DNA from: Dokdonella sp.
GTDB lineage: Bacteria > Pseudomonadota > Gammaproteobacteria > Xanthomonadales > Rhodanobacteraceae
Direction: 5' to 3'
Length of the DNA stretch: 64,000 nucleotides
NCBI RefSeq assembly: GCF_017744955.1
Contig: NZ_JAGIAG010000005.1
Span: 248,001 to 312,000 of the forward strand
The position numbers and the translations under genes are program-made. Under the pieces are notes generated by a model. It was not told the DNA's origin, ran no database searches, and saw only the letters and a program-made list of their open reading frames with translations. Positions within the stretch are counted from its first letter, which is position 1, and every line of letters begins with the position of its first letter. Shown piece after piece: positions 46,967 to 54,513 of this stretch.

Positions 46967-47458
46967 TCATGGTGCATCCTGCAGCGTTACGCGCGCGTTG
47001 ACGAGGCCGACGCCGTCGGCGCGGTCGGCCGAGAAATCGCTCGCTTCGACGCCGTAGCCGCGCGACAGATCCTCGATCCAGGCGACCAGCGCATCGAAAT
47101 TGGCGAACTCGAAGCTGACGCGCACGCTGCCGCTGCCGGCCGGTTCGACGCGCTTGAGCGCCGCCTCCAGACCGCCGCTGCGCGCGGTGGCATCGGCCAG
47201 CGCGAGCAGCGAGCGCCCCTGGCGATCCGCGCGCGTGCGCGTGCCGGCGGCGCGCAGGCGCTCGATCTCGGCCGCGCCGCGCTGCACGAACGCGGATTCG
47301 CGCCGGCTCTGCTCGACCTGCTGGCGCAGTTCGGCGCGGCGCTGCGCCAGCGGATGCCAGAGCAGTGCCCAGCCGAGCAGCAACGCGGCCACGGCGCCGC
47401 CGCCGATCAGCATGCGGCGCTCCTGCGCGGCGAGCGCCTGCCAGCGCTGTGCAATCAC
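46967..47458 (-). CDS. gspM: Type II secretion system protein M
   Basis: 163 residues. A short cytoplasmic start (WQALAAQERRMLIGGGAVAA) leads to one membrane segment, a coiled-coil region (QRRAELRQQVEQSRRESAFV) and a ferredoxin-like periplasmic domain (FANFDALVAWIEDLSRGYGV). GspM partners GspL in the inner-membrane platform. Its start overlaps gspL by 4 bp. Confidence 0.9.
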   Translation of the reverse strand: MIAQRWQALAAQERRMLIGGGAVAALLLGWALLWHPLAQRRAELRQQVEQSRRESAFVQRGAAEIERLRAAGTRTRADRQGRSLLALADATARSGGLEAALKRVEPAGSGSVRVSFEFANFDALVAWIEDLSRGYGVEASDFSADRADGVGLVNARVTLQDAP

Positions 47459-48642
47459 CGTGCACCTCCGATGCGGATGCGGCCGTCGACGCCGTCGGCG
47501 CCCGGATTCGCGGCGGTGACTTCGGCCGTCAGCCCAGCGGCGACGAGGCGCTCGCGCACGCCGTCGACGGTGGCGACGTCGGGCGCGCGCAGGGCGAGTT
47601 CGAAGCTGCCGTTGCGGTATTCCATGCCGCGCGTCTGGATGCCCGTGCTGCCACCGAGCACCGGCGCGAGCTGGCCGAGCACGCGCAACAGGCCGCTGCT
47701 TTCCGCGCCGCCGCGCAGGCGGTCGAGCCGGCCGCGCATCAGCTGCTCAGGGCTCATGCGCGCGAGCTGGGCCGCGTCGAGATCGGGAAACGCCTTGCGC
47801 AGCGCGTCGGTGGCCTGCGTCTGCAGGCGCGCGTCGGTGCGCGAGAGCTGCAGCACTTCGAGGCCGAGATCGGCCAGCGCGAGCACGGCGACGCCGGCGG
47901 CCAGCACCGCGGCGAGGCGCCAGCCGCGTACGCCGCCGGCGCGACGATGGCGCGGCGCGAACTCGCCGTCGAGCAGGTTGATCGATTCGGCGTCCGGCGA
48001 CGCGGCGAGAAACGCGAGCGGGTCACGCTGCCGCTCGCGATATGCCGCGATCGGCGTGGGCAATGCCAGGGCCGGCTGCGCGCGGAAGTCGTGCACCTCC
48101 AGCGGCGCGAGTCCGGCGCGCAGCTGCGCCAGCCAGCCGGGCAGCTCCTCGAGCGCGCAGGCGAACGCGGACCACGTCTTCAGGCGCACGGTCGCGCGGC
48201 CGTTCTCGATCAACGCGGTGGCGCGATCCGCCGCCAGCGGCAGCGCGATCGAATCGGGCAGCATGCGGTCCGGCCGCACGCCGGCGCGTTCGAGATGCTG
48301 CAACCAGTCGCGCAAGCGCTGCTTGGCGACCACGGCCACGCCGACACGACCGCCCTCGCCGCGCGCGGCGGCGAAATGCAGATCCTCGACCGGCGCCAGC
48401 AGCTGGTCCTCGACCGCATACGGCAAGGCCTGCAACAACTGCGCGCGATTGCGCGCGCTCAGCTCCACCTCGGTCAGCAGCACGTCCTCGGCCGGCACCG
48501 CGACGACGACTTCGTCGGCCGCGGCCAATGCCGATGCCGGCGGCACGCCGGGAGTCGAAGCGGGTTCGCGAACGCCGGCCGCTTGGCGCAGCCAGCTCAG
48601 GCCGCCGTCGGCAGCGAGGCGCAGATAGAGACGATCGGGCAT
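47455..48642 (-). CDS. gspL: Type II secretion system protein L
   Basis: 395 residues. The actin-like cytoplasmic domain (1-230) has VVVAVPAEDVLLTEVELSAR and LPYAVEDQLLAPVEDLHFA, the region that binds the GspE ATPase. A membrane segment (LAAVLAAGVAVLALADLGLE) at about 243-262 and a periplasmic ferredoxin-like domain follow. It should dimerise with GspM. A 73-bp gap separates it from gspK, the largest in the operon. Confidence 0.9.
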   Translation of the reverse strand: MPDRLYLRLAADGGLSWLRQAAGVREPASTPGVPPASALAAADEVVVAVPAEDVLLTEVELSARNRAQLLQALPYAVEDQLLAPVEDLHFAAARGEGGRVGVAVVAKQRLRDWLQHLERAGVRPDRMLPDSIALPLAADRATALIENGRATVRLKTWSAFACALEELPGWLAQLRAGLAPLEVHDFRAQPALALPTPIAAYRERQRDPLAFLAASPDAESINLLDGEFAPRHRRAGGVRGWRLAAVLAAGVAVLALADLGLEVLQLSRTDARLQTQATDALRKAFPDLDAAQLARMSPEQLMRGRLDRLRGGAESSGLLRVLGQLAPVLGGSTGIQTRGMEYRNGSFELALRAPDVATVDGVRERLVAAGLTAEVTAANPGADGVDGRIRIGGAR

Positions 48643-48715
48643 GGGAACCGCCGGGGTATTGGCGAAGATTGTATGTCAGCGCCGACGGAGATTTCGCTAG
48701 CCAATAGACAGCTCG

Positions 48716-49666
48716 TCACGGCGCCTCGCCGGCCGCGATCGGCGCCGGCGCGACCAGCGCCAGGTCGGCGCCGCGGCTGCGTTGCAGCACGCGCAGGCCG
48801 TTGCGCTCGATCAGGCTGTAGAAGGTGAACGGCACGCCGTCGAGCAGGATGTCGCTGCGCGCGAGGAAGTAGGTGCTCGACACGCCGAGCCTGTGGTACA
48901 GGTCCGCCGTTACCGGAATGCCGGCGTCGTGCAGGAAGGTGTTGACGTCTGCATAGCGCGCCTGGCCGCGGCTCCACAGCTTCTCCGCCGTCGCGCGGGT
49001 CATGCCGTCGCCGAGGCTCATCAGCACCGGCACCGGTGCGGTATTGACGTTGAGCTTCGTCCCCGGCGGCAGCGCGCAGACGTACGGCGCCAGCCGCGCG
49101 TAGGCATCGCCGCCGAAGCCGCGCACGAGGCGCAGTTCCGAGACGTGCGCGAACAGGCCGCCGCGCGGGCGATACGGCACCGGCTGGGCGAGATAGATGC
49201 CCGTTTCCGTCGCGCGCAGATCCGGATCGAGCCAGCCTCTGACGGCGCCGACGAGATCCGCCTGCAGGCCGACCGCGGTCAGCAGGCGCCGAAAGATCCC
49301 GATCCACTCCTCACGCTCGGCCGCGTTCTTCGACGCGAGATTGTTGAGATTGAAGCAGCCGTTCTGGTCGCGCATCGTCGCGCCGATCGTGCCGCCGGGC
49401 ACCGGCTGCGGCGGCAGCGGCATCGCCCATGGACTGGTGTTCGTATCCGCCTGCCCCGCGGGAATGTCCAGCAGCACTTTGGCCGCATAGGCTTCCAGGC
49501 CTTGCGCGTAGGCTTCCGCCTGTTCGCCGCGCAGCGTATTGCGCGTGCGCGCCAGCACCAGTTCGCCGCGATCGAGCAGGGCCGCGATCAGGATCGTCGC
49601 CAGCGCCACCACCAGCAGAGCGACCAGCAGCGCGACGCCGCGCTGATGCCGGCGCGGTGCGTTCAT
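48716..49666 (-). CDS. gspK: Type II secretion system minor pseudopilin K
   Basis: 316 residues. A short basic leader (MNAPRRHQRG) precedes the prepilin cleavage site G10/V11 and the hydrophobic helix ALLVALLVVALATILIAALL. Unlike GspH-J, its leader has no repeat-derived insert. The large globular domain has DQNGCFNLNNLASKN and LNVNTAPVPVLMSLGDG, typical of GspK (helix-hairpin-helix-like SAM domain). GspK sits at the pseudopilus tip with GspI and GspJ. Its ATG overlaps the gspJ stop (ATGA). Confidence 0.92.
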   Translation of the reverse strand: MNAPRRHQRGVALLVALLVVALATILIAALLDRGELVLARTRNTLRGEQAEAYAQGLEAYAAKVLLDIPAGQADTNTSPWAMPLPPQPVPGGTIGATMRDQNGCFNLNNLASKNAAEREEWIGIFRRLLTAVGLQADLVGAVRGWLDPDLRATETGIYLAQPVPYRPRGGLFAHVSELRLVRGFGGDAYARLAPYVCALPPGTKLNVNTAPVPVLMSLGDGMTRATAEKLWSRGQARYADVNTFLHDAGIPVTADLYHRLGVSSTYFLARSDILLDGVPFTFYSLIERNGLRVLQRSRGADLALVAPAPIAAGEAP

Positions 49667-50409
49667 GGCTCGACCACCACCGCGGTCGGCGGCGACGACG
49701 ACGGCAGCTCGACCAGACGACGAATCTCGCCGAGGTCCGGCAGCACGAAACGGAACTCGACCGCACGCGGCAGCAGTTCGGTTCTGTCGATCTGCCTACC
49801 ACAGGTCGGCGGCTGCGACGACGGCCACGCCTCGCGCCAGGTGCCGTCGCAGCCGAGGTAGCGCAGGCGCAGTTCGTCGACGCGATCGAGCAGCACCGTC
49901 GTCGCCGGCACCGTGTCCGGCGCGCGATCGAGCACGGCATAGCGGAGGCGGCGCAACGCGGCGCCGTCGAGCGCATAGGCGACGCGTTCGAGATGGCTGC
50001 GCGACTCGGCACGCGGATTGGCATAACCGAGCCGCGTCAGCTCGACGCCGCCGGACACGCCTGACAATGCCGGCAGCACGTCGTTGCGGCCGCTGCCGAG
50101 CACGGAACGCGACACCGCCTGGCGCAGGTCGCGTTCGACCGCGGCGACCGCGCGCGTCACCGCGGCCAGCCGATCCTGCTGCGCAGCCAGCGCCCCGCGC
50201 GTGCGCGCCAATTGCGCCAACCCGCCGTACGCGGCCGCGGCGAGCGCGGCGAAGACGGCCAGGGCGACGAGGAGTTCGATGAGGGAGAAGCCGTACGAGG
50301 GCCGGGATTGGGGATTGGGGATTGGAGATTCGGAAGAGCGCAAACGCGCAGGCTGGCGCGCGCCCGCTTCGCCCAATCCCGAATCCCGAATCCCCAATCC
50401 CGGCTTCAT
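49663..50409 (-). CDS. gspJ: Type II secretion system minor pseudopilin J
   Basis: 248 residues with prepilin cleavage site G40/F41 followed by SLIELLVALAVFAALAAAAY; the conserved glutamate is E45. The leader is 40 residues long instead of about 6-15, because residues 3-36 (ending PIPNPQSR) are encoded by a 104-bp palindromic repeat. The globular part (VAAVERDLRQAVSRSVLGSG) matches GspJ. The ATG at 50409 lies 4 bp past the gspI stop; no better start exists after the repeat. Confidence 0.92.
   Translation of the reverse strand: MKPGLGIRDSGLGEAGARQPARLRSSESPIPNPQSRPSYGFSLIELLVALAVFAALAAAAYGGLAQLARTRGALAAQQDRLAAVTRAVAAVERDLRQAVSRSVLGSGRNDVLPALSGVSGGVELTRLGYANPRAESRSHLERVAYALDGAALRRLRYAVLDRAPDTVPATTVLLDRVDELRLRYLGCDGTWREAWPSSQPPTCGRQIDRTELLPRAVEFRFVLPDLGEIRRLVELPSSSPPTAVVVEP
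50301..50404 (-). repeat. Palindromic repeat copy A, coding for the gspJ leader
   Basis: A 104-bp imperfect palindrome whose ends are GCCGGGATTGGGG and CCCCAATCCCGGC. Its arms are runs of 7-mers (GGGATTG variants). It is in frame with gspJ. Its centre is almost the exact reverse complement of the centre of copy B, so the two copies are inverted relative to each other. Confidence 0.85.
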
Positions 50410-50413
50410 GGCT

Positions 50414-50890
50414 TCACGGCGCCAGACCCTGACCGGCGAATCCGCTCAGCGTCGCCGAGGGCTCCTGCGCTTCGCCGGCGAACACGCGGATGTCGATGCG
50501 GCGGATGCGTGCGTCCGGCGTCGCCTGCACGTCGCGCGTCCAGCGCCAGTCGCGCTCGGCCAGGCGCGTGCGGCCTTCGCTGCGGCCGGTCGGCGGAAAC
50601 TGGTTGGCAAGGCGCGTCTCCGTCAGCGTGTTGGCGGCGACCCAGCCGGCGAAGGTGCGTTCGCGCAGCGCGTCGAAGCTCTGCACCTGCACGCTGGCCG
50701 CGCGTGTCAGCGCGAGCAGGGCCAGCGCGACGACGGCGAGGGCGATCAGTACTTCGAGGAGAGTGAAGCCGCGGAAGAGCCGGGATTGGGGATTCGGGAT
50801 TGGGGATTGGGCGAAGCGGGCGCGCGCCAGCCTGCACGTTTGCGCTCTTCCGAATCCCCAATCTCCAATCCCCAATCCCGGCCCCTTCAT
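50414..50890 (-). CDS. gspI: Type II secretion system minor pseudopilin I
   Basis: 158 residues with cleavage site G41/F42 followed by TLLEVLIALAVVALALLALT; conserved glutamate E46. The globular part (FDALRERTFAGWVAANTLTE) matches GspI. The 41-residue leader again holds a repeat-encoded insert (residues about 4-37, ending PIPNPQSR). The ATG overlaps the gspH stop (ATGA). Confidence 0.92.
   Translation of the reverse strand: MKGPGLGIGDWGFGRAQTCRLARARFAQSPIPNPQSRLFRGFTLLEVLIALAVVALALLALTRAASVQVQSFDALRERTFAGWVAANTLTETRLANQFPPTGRSEGRTRLAERDWRWTRDVQATPDARIRRIDIRVFAGEAQEPSATLSGFAGQGLAP
50779..50882 (-). repeat. Palindromic repeat copy B, coding for the gspI leader
   Basis: 104 bp with the same ends as copy A but inserted in the opposite orientation; the two centres differ at about one base after reversal. 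It is open and in frame with gspI, just inside the start codon. Confidence 0.85.
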
Positions 50891-51462
50891 CTCTCCACCT
50901 TCAACGTGCCGTCCTCGGCGCCGCTCACCCGATAGCGCAGCGGTGCGTCGCCGAGCGCCAGGGTCAGCACGAACGGCGTCAGTTCGCCGGACGAGAAGCA
51001 GATCAGTTGCGGGGCGGGACGCTGCGGCGTCGCCAGTTCCAGCGGTCGTCCGTCGCGGGCGAGTTCGAGGCGCAGCGCGTTCGGCCAGCGCCGCGTGCGC
51101 AGTTCGCCTTCGGCGAGTTCGCGCCATTCACTGCCGTCGAGCCGGCGGAACGCGTAGCCGTTCGCGTCGAGCACGGCGCCGACCTCGCGTCCGGACAACT
51201 CGGCCTGCCCGCAGGCATGCGCGAGCAAGGCGCGGAACCGCTCCGCCTCGTTCGCGAGCTGGCGCTCGGAACTGCCGGCGACGGCCAGCGTCAATGCGGC
51301 CGCGAGCACGCCGACGATCACGACGACGACGAGGAGTTCGATGAGGGTGAAGCCCCGGGATTGGAGATTCGGGATTCGGGATTGGAAAGAGCGCAAGCGC
51401 ACAGCCTCGCCGCCCGCTGCTCTATCGAATCCCGAATCCCGAATCTGCAATCCCCGCTTCAC
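50887..51462 (-). CDS. gspH: Type II secretion system minor pseudopilin H
   Basis: 191 residues from the GTG at 51462, which overlaps the gspG stop (GTGA). Cleavage site G37/F38 is followed by TLIELLVVVVIVGVLAAALT; glutamate E42. The globular domain (LANEAERFRALLAHACGQAE, AFRRLDGSEW) matches GspH. Residues 2-36 come from repeat copy C. An internal GTG at codon 21 would give a 17-residue leader and cannot be excluded, but it lacks a spaced ribosome-binding site. Confidence 0.9.
   Translation of the reverse strand: MKRGLQIRDSGFDRAAGGEAVRLRSFQSRIPNLQSRGFTLIELLVVVVIVGVLAAALTLAVAGSSERQLANEAERFRALLAHACGQAELSGREVGAVLDANGYAFRRLDGSEWRELAEGELRTRRWPNALRLELARDGRPLELATPQRPAPQLICFSSGELTPFVLTLALGDAPLRYRVSGAEDGTLKVER
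51353..51457 (-). repeat. Palindromic repeat copy C, coding for the gspH leader
   Basis: About 105 bp, same arm type (GGATTGGAGATTCGGG and its inverse) and same orientation as copy A but more diverged. It is in frame with gspH, right after the start codon. Confidence 0.8.
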
Positions 51463-51905
51463 TCCCAATTCCCGACATCCGCCGCCTCGCCCTCCCCGCC
51501 GGGGCGGCCATCGGCGCCGTTGCTGTAGACGTCGACTTCGCCGTGCTGGCCCGGCCGCTGGTACTGGTAGGGCTTGCCCCACGGGTCCTTCGGCATCCGG
51601 TCGAGGTAGGGGCCCTTCCAGTTCGGCGCGTCGGGCTGGCCCGACGGCTTGGCGACCAGCGCTTCGAGGCCCTGTTCGTTGCTCGGGTAGGAGAAGTTGT
51701 CCAGCTTGTATAAGTTCAGCGCCGTCACGATGCCGGCGATGTCCTGCTTCGCGCGCGTCACGCGCGCCTCGCCCGGCCGCTCCATCACGCGCGGCACCAC
51801 GATCGCGGCGAGGATGCCGAGGATCACGACCACGACGAGGATCTCGATCAGGGTGAATCCGCGGGGACGGCGAAGCAGGAATCGGGAAGCGGGGAAGCGG
51901 CGCAT
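51459..51905 (-). CDS. gspG: Type II secretion system major pseudopilin G
   Basis: 148 residues. A 16-residue basic leader is cut at G16/F17 before TLIEILVVVVILGILAAIVV; glutamate E21. PKDPWGKPYQYQRPGQHGEV and the C-terminal GADGRPGGEGEAADVGNW hold the calcium-binding loop of GspG. It is the first gene of the gspG-N operon and the main subunit of the pseudopilus. The gene is divergent from bioA; genes for GspC, D, E and F are not in the window. Confidence 0.95.
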   Translation of the reverse strand: MRRFPASRFLLRRPRGFTLIEILVVVVILGILAAIVVPRVMERPGEARVTRAKQDIAGIVTALNLYKLDNFSYPSNEQGLEALVAKPSGQPDAPNWKGPYLDRMPKDPWGKPYQYQRPGQHGEVDVYSNGADGRPGGEGEAADVGNWE

Positions 51906-51952
51906 GGCAAGACTTGTGCGGAAGCGAGGGCGGGCCGGATCATATCAGGGCT

Positions 51953-53455
51953 ATGGAACCCACTTTTGCCGCCCAGCTCGCGGCGCGCGATCTCGCCGTC
52001 GTGTGGCACCCGTGCACGCAGATGCACGACCACGAAACCCTGCCGATGCTGCCGATCGCGCGCGCCGAGGGCGCTTGGCTGTACGGCCACGACGGCCGCC
52101 GCTGGCTCGACGCGGTCAGCTCCTGGTGGACTTGCCTGCTCGGCCACCGCCATCCGCGCATCGTCGCGGCGCTGAAGGACCAGCTCGACCGGCTCGATCA
52201 CGTGATGCTGGCCGGCTTCACGCACCAGCCGGCGATCGAACTCGCCGAGGAACTCGTGCGCATCGCGCCGAAGGTGGCGCGGCCGCCGGCGTCGGGCGGC
52301 GTCATTCCCGCGACAGCGGGGATCCATTGGCCAAGCGCACGGGATGGCGATGTGGATGCCCGCACGCACGACGCCGAAGTGCCGTCGGAACGGCGGAGAT
52401 CGGCGGCGCAAGACGCTTCCTCCCTTTCCCGCGTCTTCTACGCCGACAACGGCTCCAGCGCGGTCGAAGTCGCACTCAAACTCAGTTTCCATTACTGGAA
52501 GAACCAGGGCCGCGGCGAGCGCAGGCGTTTCGTCGCGCTGACCGGCGGCTATCACGGCGAGACGCTCGGCGCGCTGTCGGTCACCGACGTCGCGCTGTAC
52601 CGCGAGACCTACGCACCATTGCTGCTCGAACCGATCTTCGCGCCCTCGCCCGACGCCTACGCGGCCGATCCCGGCGAAAGCGCCGCCGACTGCGCAGGGC
52701 GCGCCCTGCGTGCGCTGCGCGCGATCCTCGAACGCCAGGCGCGCGAAGTCAGCGCCGTCATCGTCGAACCGCTGGTGCAGTGCGCCGCCGGCATGCGCAT
52801 GTACGACGCGTCGTACCTGACCGGCCTGCGCGCGCTCTGCGACGAGTTCGACGTGCATCTGATCGCCGACGAGATCGCGGTCGGCTTCGGCCGCACCGGC
52901 ACCTTGTTCGCCTGCGAGCAGGGCGGCATCGTGCCGGACTTCCTGTGCCTGTCGAAAGGCCTCACCGGCGGCACCCTGCCGCTGTCCGCCGTGCTGACCA
53001 CCGCTGCGATCTACGCCGCGTTCTACGCCGACTACGCCGCCGGCAAGGCCTTCCTGCATTCGCACAGCTACACCGGCAACCCGATCGCCTGCCGCGCCGC
53101 GCTGGCGACCTTGTCGGTGCTGCGCGAGGAGCCCGTGCTCGAACGCAACCGCGCGCTGGCCGCGCATCTCGCCGCGCGCCTGGCGCCGCTCGCCGCACAT
53201 CCGCACGTCGCCGACGTGCGCCAGACCGGCATGATCGCGGCGATCGAACTCGTACGCGACAAGATCACGCGCGAACCGTTTCCGGCGGCCGAACGCCGCG
53301 GCCTGCGCGTCTATCGCCACGGCCTCGAACGCGGCGCCGTGCTGCGCCCGCTCGGCAACGTCGTCTACTTCATGCCGCCGTACTGCATCACGCCGGAGGA
53401 GATCAACTTCATGGTCGAGGTCGCGGCGGAGGGGATCGAGCGCGCGGTCGCTTGA
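51953..53455 (+). CDS. bioA: Adenosylmethionine-8-amino-7-oxononanoate aminotransferase, with an in-frame insert
   Basis: 500 residues; BioA is usually about 430-460. PLP-enzyme motifs are intact: HPCTQMHDHETLPML, SSWWTCLLGHRHPRIV, VFYADNGSSAVEVALKL, LTGGYHGETLGALSVTD, DEIAVGFGRTGTLF and the PLP lysine K335 (LCLSKGLTGGTLPLS). It makes 7,8-diaminopelargonate for biotin. Residues about 111-157, between KVAR and RVFYADNG, are extra. Residues 116-141 coincide exactly with a 78-bp palindromic repeat. The surrounding motifs and frame are unbroken, so the enzyme may still work with a surface loop. Confidence 0.9.
   Translation: MEPTFAAQLAARDLAVVWHPCTQMHDHETLPMLPIARAEGAWLYGHDGRRWLDAVSSWWTCLLGHRHPRIVAALKDQLDRLDHVMLAGFTHQPAIELAEELVRIAPKVARPPASGGVIPATAGIHWPSARDGDVDARTHDAEVPSERRRSAAQDASSLSRVFYADNGSSAVEVALKLSFHYWKNQGRGERRRFVALTGGYHGETLGALSVTDVALYRETYAPLLLEPIFAPSPDAYAADPGESAADCAGRALRALRAILERQAREVSAVIVEPLVQCAAGMRMYDASYLTGLRALCDEFDVHLIADEIAVGFGRTGTLFACEQGGIVPDFLCLSKGLTGGTLPLSAVLTTAAIYAAFYADYAAGKAFLHSHSYTGNPIACRAALATLSVLREEPVLERNRALAAHLAARLAPLAAHPHVADVRQTGMIAAIELVRDKITREPFPAAERRGLRVYRHGLERGAVLRPLGNVVYFMPPYCITPEEINFMVEVAAEGIERAVA
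52298..52375 (+). repeat. 78-bp palindromic repeat in frame inside bioA
   Basis: The element has inverted ends GGCGTC and GACGCC. Its left half GTCATTCCCGCGACAGCGGG and right half TGGATGCCCGC are the core of a common intergenic repeat, also seen at 25731 and 56831. At exactly 26 codons it keeps the reading frame and encodes GVIPATAGIHWP. Confidence 0.75.
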
Positions 53456-53456
53456 A

Positions 53457-53712
53457 CGTCGGCCTTGCGCAACGACGAAGCGAGGAAAGCGAGCAAGCGG
53501 CGTTCGTATTCCGCTTTCGCATACGCGTGCAGATCGCCGTGCGCCGCGCCGGTAACGCCCCAGAACTGCTTCGGTTCGTTGGCTGCTTCGTACAAGGCCT
53601 GTGACTGTTCCAGCGTCGCGTGCCGATCCCGTTCTCCGGCGATCAACAGCAGCGGCACGTGCAAGCGCGAAACACGCTCCGAGGCGAGCATTGGCAATAG
53701 CAGCGCAACGAC
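53457..53712 (-). pseudogene. Remnant of an alpha/beta hydrolase
   Basis: About 85 codons match the C-terminal part of an alpha/beta hydrolase: VPLLLIAGERDRHATLEQSQ with the catalytic aspartate region, and GVTGAAHGDLHAYAKAEYER with the catalytic histidine. The frame is closed by TAG at 53713-53715 and the nucleophile-serine half is missing. The frame also runs on into the 3' end of bioA instead of stopping. A 5' deletion is the simplest explanation. Confidence 0.6.
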
Positions 53713-53756
53713 CTACGCAACGAGACGTCGACTCATACTCATTCGTCCAGTTGCCG

Positions 53757-54239
53757 TTACGGCCCGCGCAACTTTTCGCGGATCGCCCGCAGTTCCTTGG
53801 CAGCGATCATATCCTTGTCTCGGCCGAGCGCCTCCTTGGCCGCGATCAGGTCATCGAGTCCGATCGCGCGCACGCGCCGGCCGAACAATTCGATCTCGAC
53901 TGCATCGCGTGCGACGCGCGCATAATCGCCGACGCCGGTAATGCTGCCGAGCAGATCGAGCGTGCCCAGGTCGGTGTTGAGATACAGATTGCTCAACGCC
54001 ACGCCTTGCTCGGGATTGTCGAGAAATGACTGCTGCGGTGCCGACAGGCGATGCCGGGGGTGGAAATTCCGGAAGGCTTCACGCAGTTTTTCGATGGTCT
54101 CCGGCGTCAGCGTCGCGCAGACGTCGACATCGCGGGTCAGCAGACTCGACCCGTGCAGCATTGCGGCATAGCCGCCGACCAGCACGAAGTCGATGCCGGC
54201 GTCATCGAGTCGTTGCAGCAGCTTTTGCAGATCGCTCAC
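53757..54239 (-). CDS. Nucleotidyltransferase-fold protein (AbiEii/DUF6036-like)
   Basis: 160 residues from a GTG. The N-terminal part DFVLVGGYAAMLHGSSLLTR followed by DVDV is the nucleotidyltransferase core, with the metal aspartates in TRDVDVCATL. LDLLGSITGVGDY and IGLDDLIAAKEALGR follow, as in small AbiEii/DUF6036-type proteins. It overlaps the preceding 65-residue gene by 38 bp. Such pairs are often toxin-antitoxin-like, but the activity of this one is unknown. Confidence 0.78.
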   Translation of the reverse strand: MSDLQKLLQRLDDAGIDFVLVGGYAAMLHGSSLLTRDVDVCATLTPETIEKLREAFRNFHPRHRLSAPQQSFLDNPEQGVALSNLYLNTDLGTLDLLGSITGVGDYARVARDAVEIELFGRRVRAIGLDDLIAAKEALGRDKDMIAAKELRAIREKLRGP

Positions 54240-54399
54240 GCAGTCGCTGTCCCGCGCGCTCTATTTCAAGCGCGAAATCAAGGGCCGCCTGATGCTGCAA
54301 GGCCCGCTGCTCCGGACTCAGACGCAGGTTGTCGTCGATCAGGCCGAGGTCGATACCAGCGCGTTCGGCCGCTTCGATGACGGTGGATGGATCGACCAT
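54202..54399 (-). CDS. Small partner protein of the nucleotidyltransferase
   Basis: 65 residues (VDPSTVIEAAERAGIDLGLI, then LSPEQRALQHQAALDFALEI), largely helical, no signal peptide. I recognise no domain. It directly precedes and overlaps the nucleotidyltransferase gene, which is the arrangement expected for a cognate partner or antitoxin. Confidence 0.65.
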   Translation of the reverse strand: MVDPSTVIEAAERAGIDLGLIDDNLRLSPEQRALQHQAALDFALEIERAGQRLRERSAKAAATTR

Positions 54400-54513
54400 G
54401 GCAACAAGAGAATTCCGACGGCGGCACGCCGAGGTAACTGCCGCGAGTATACGTCACGCCGTGATCGGGGCCGGTCGATCCCGCATCCCGAGCCTCAGTC
54501 GGCTCGGCAGCCG

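Noticed and set aside
50406..50935. Plus-strand frames across the gsp repeats
   Set aside because: They exist only because the palindromes are open in both directions; the flanking sequence is the pseudopilin genes.
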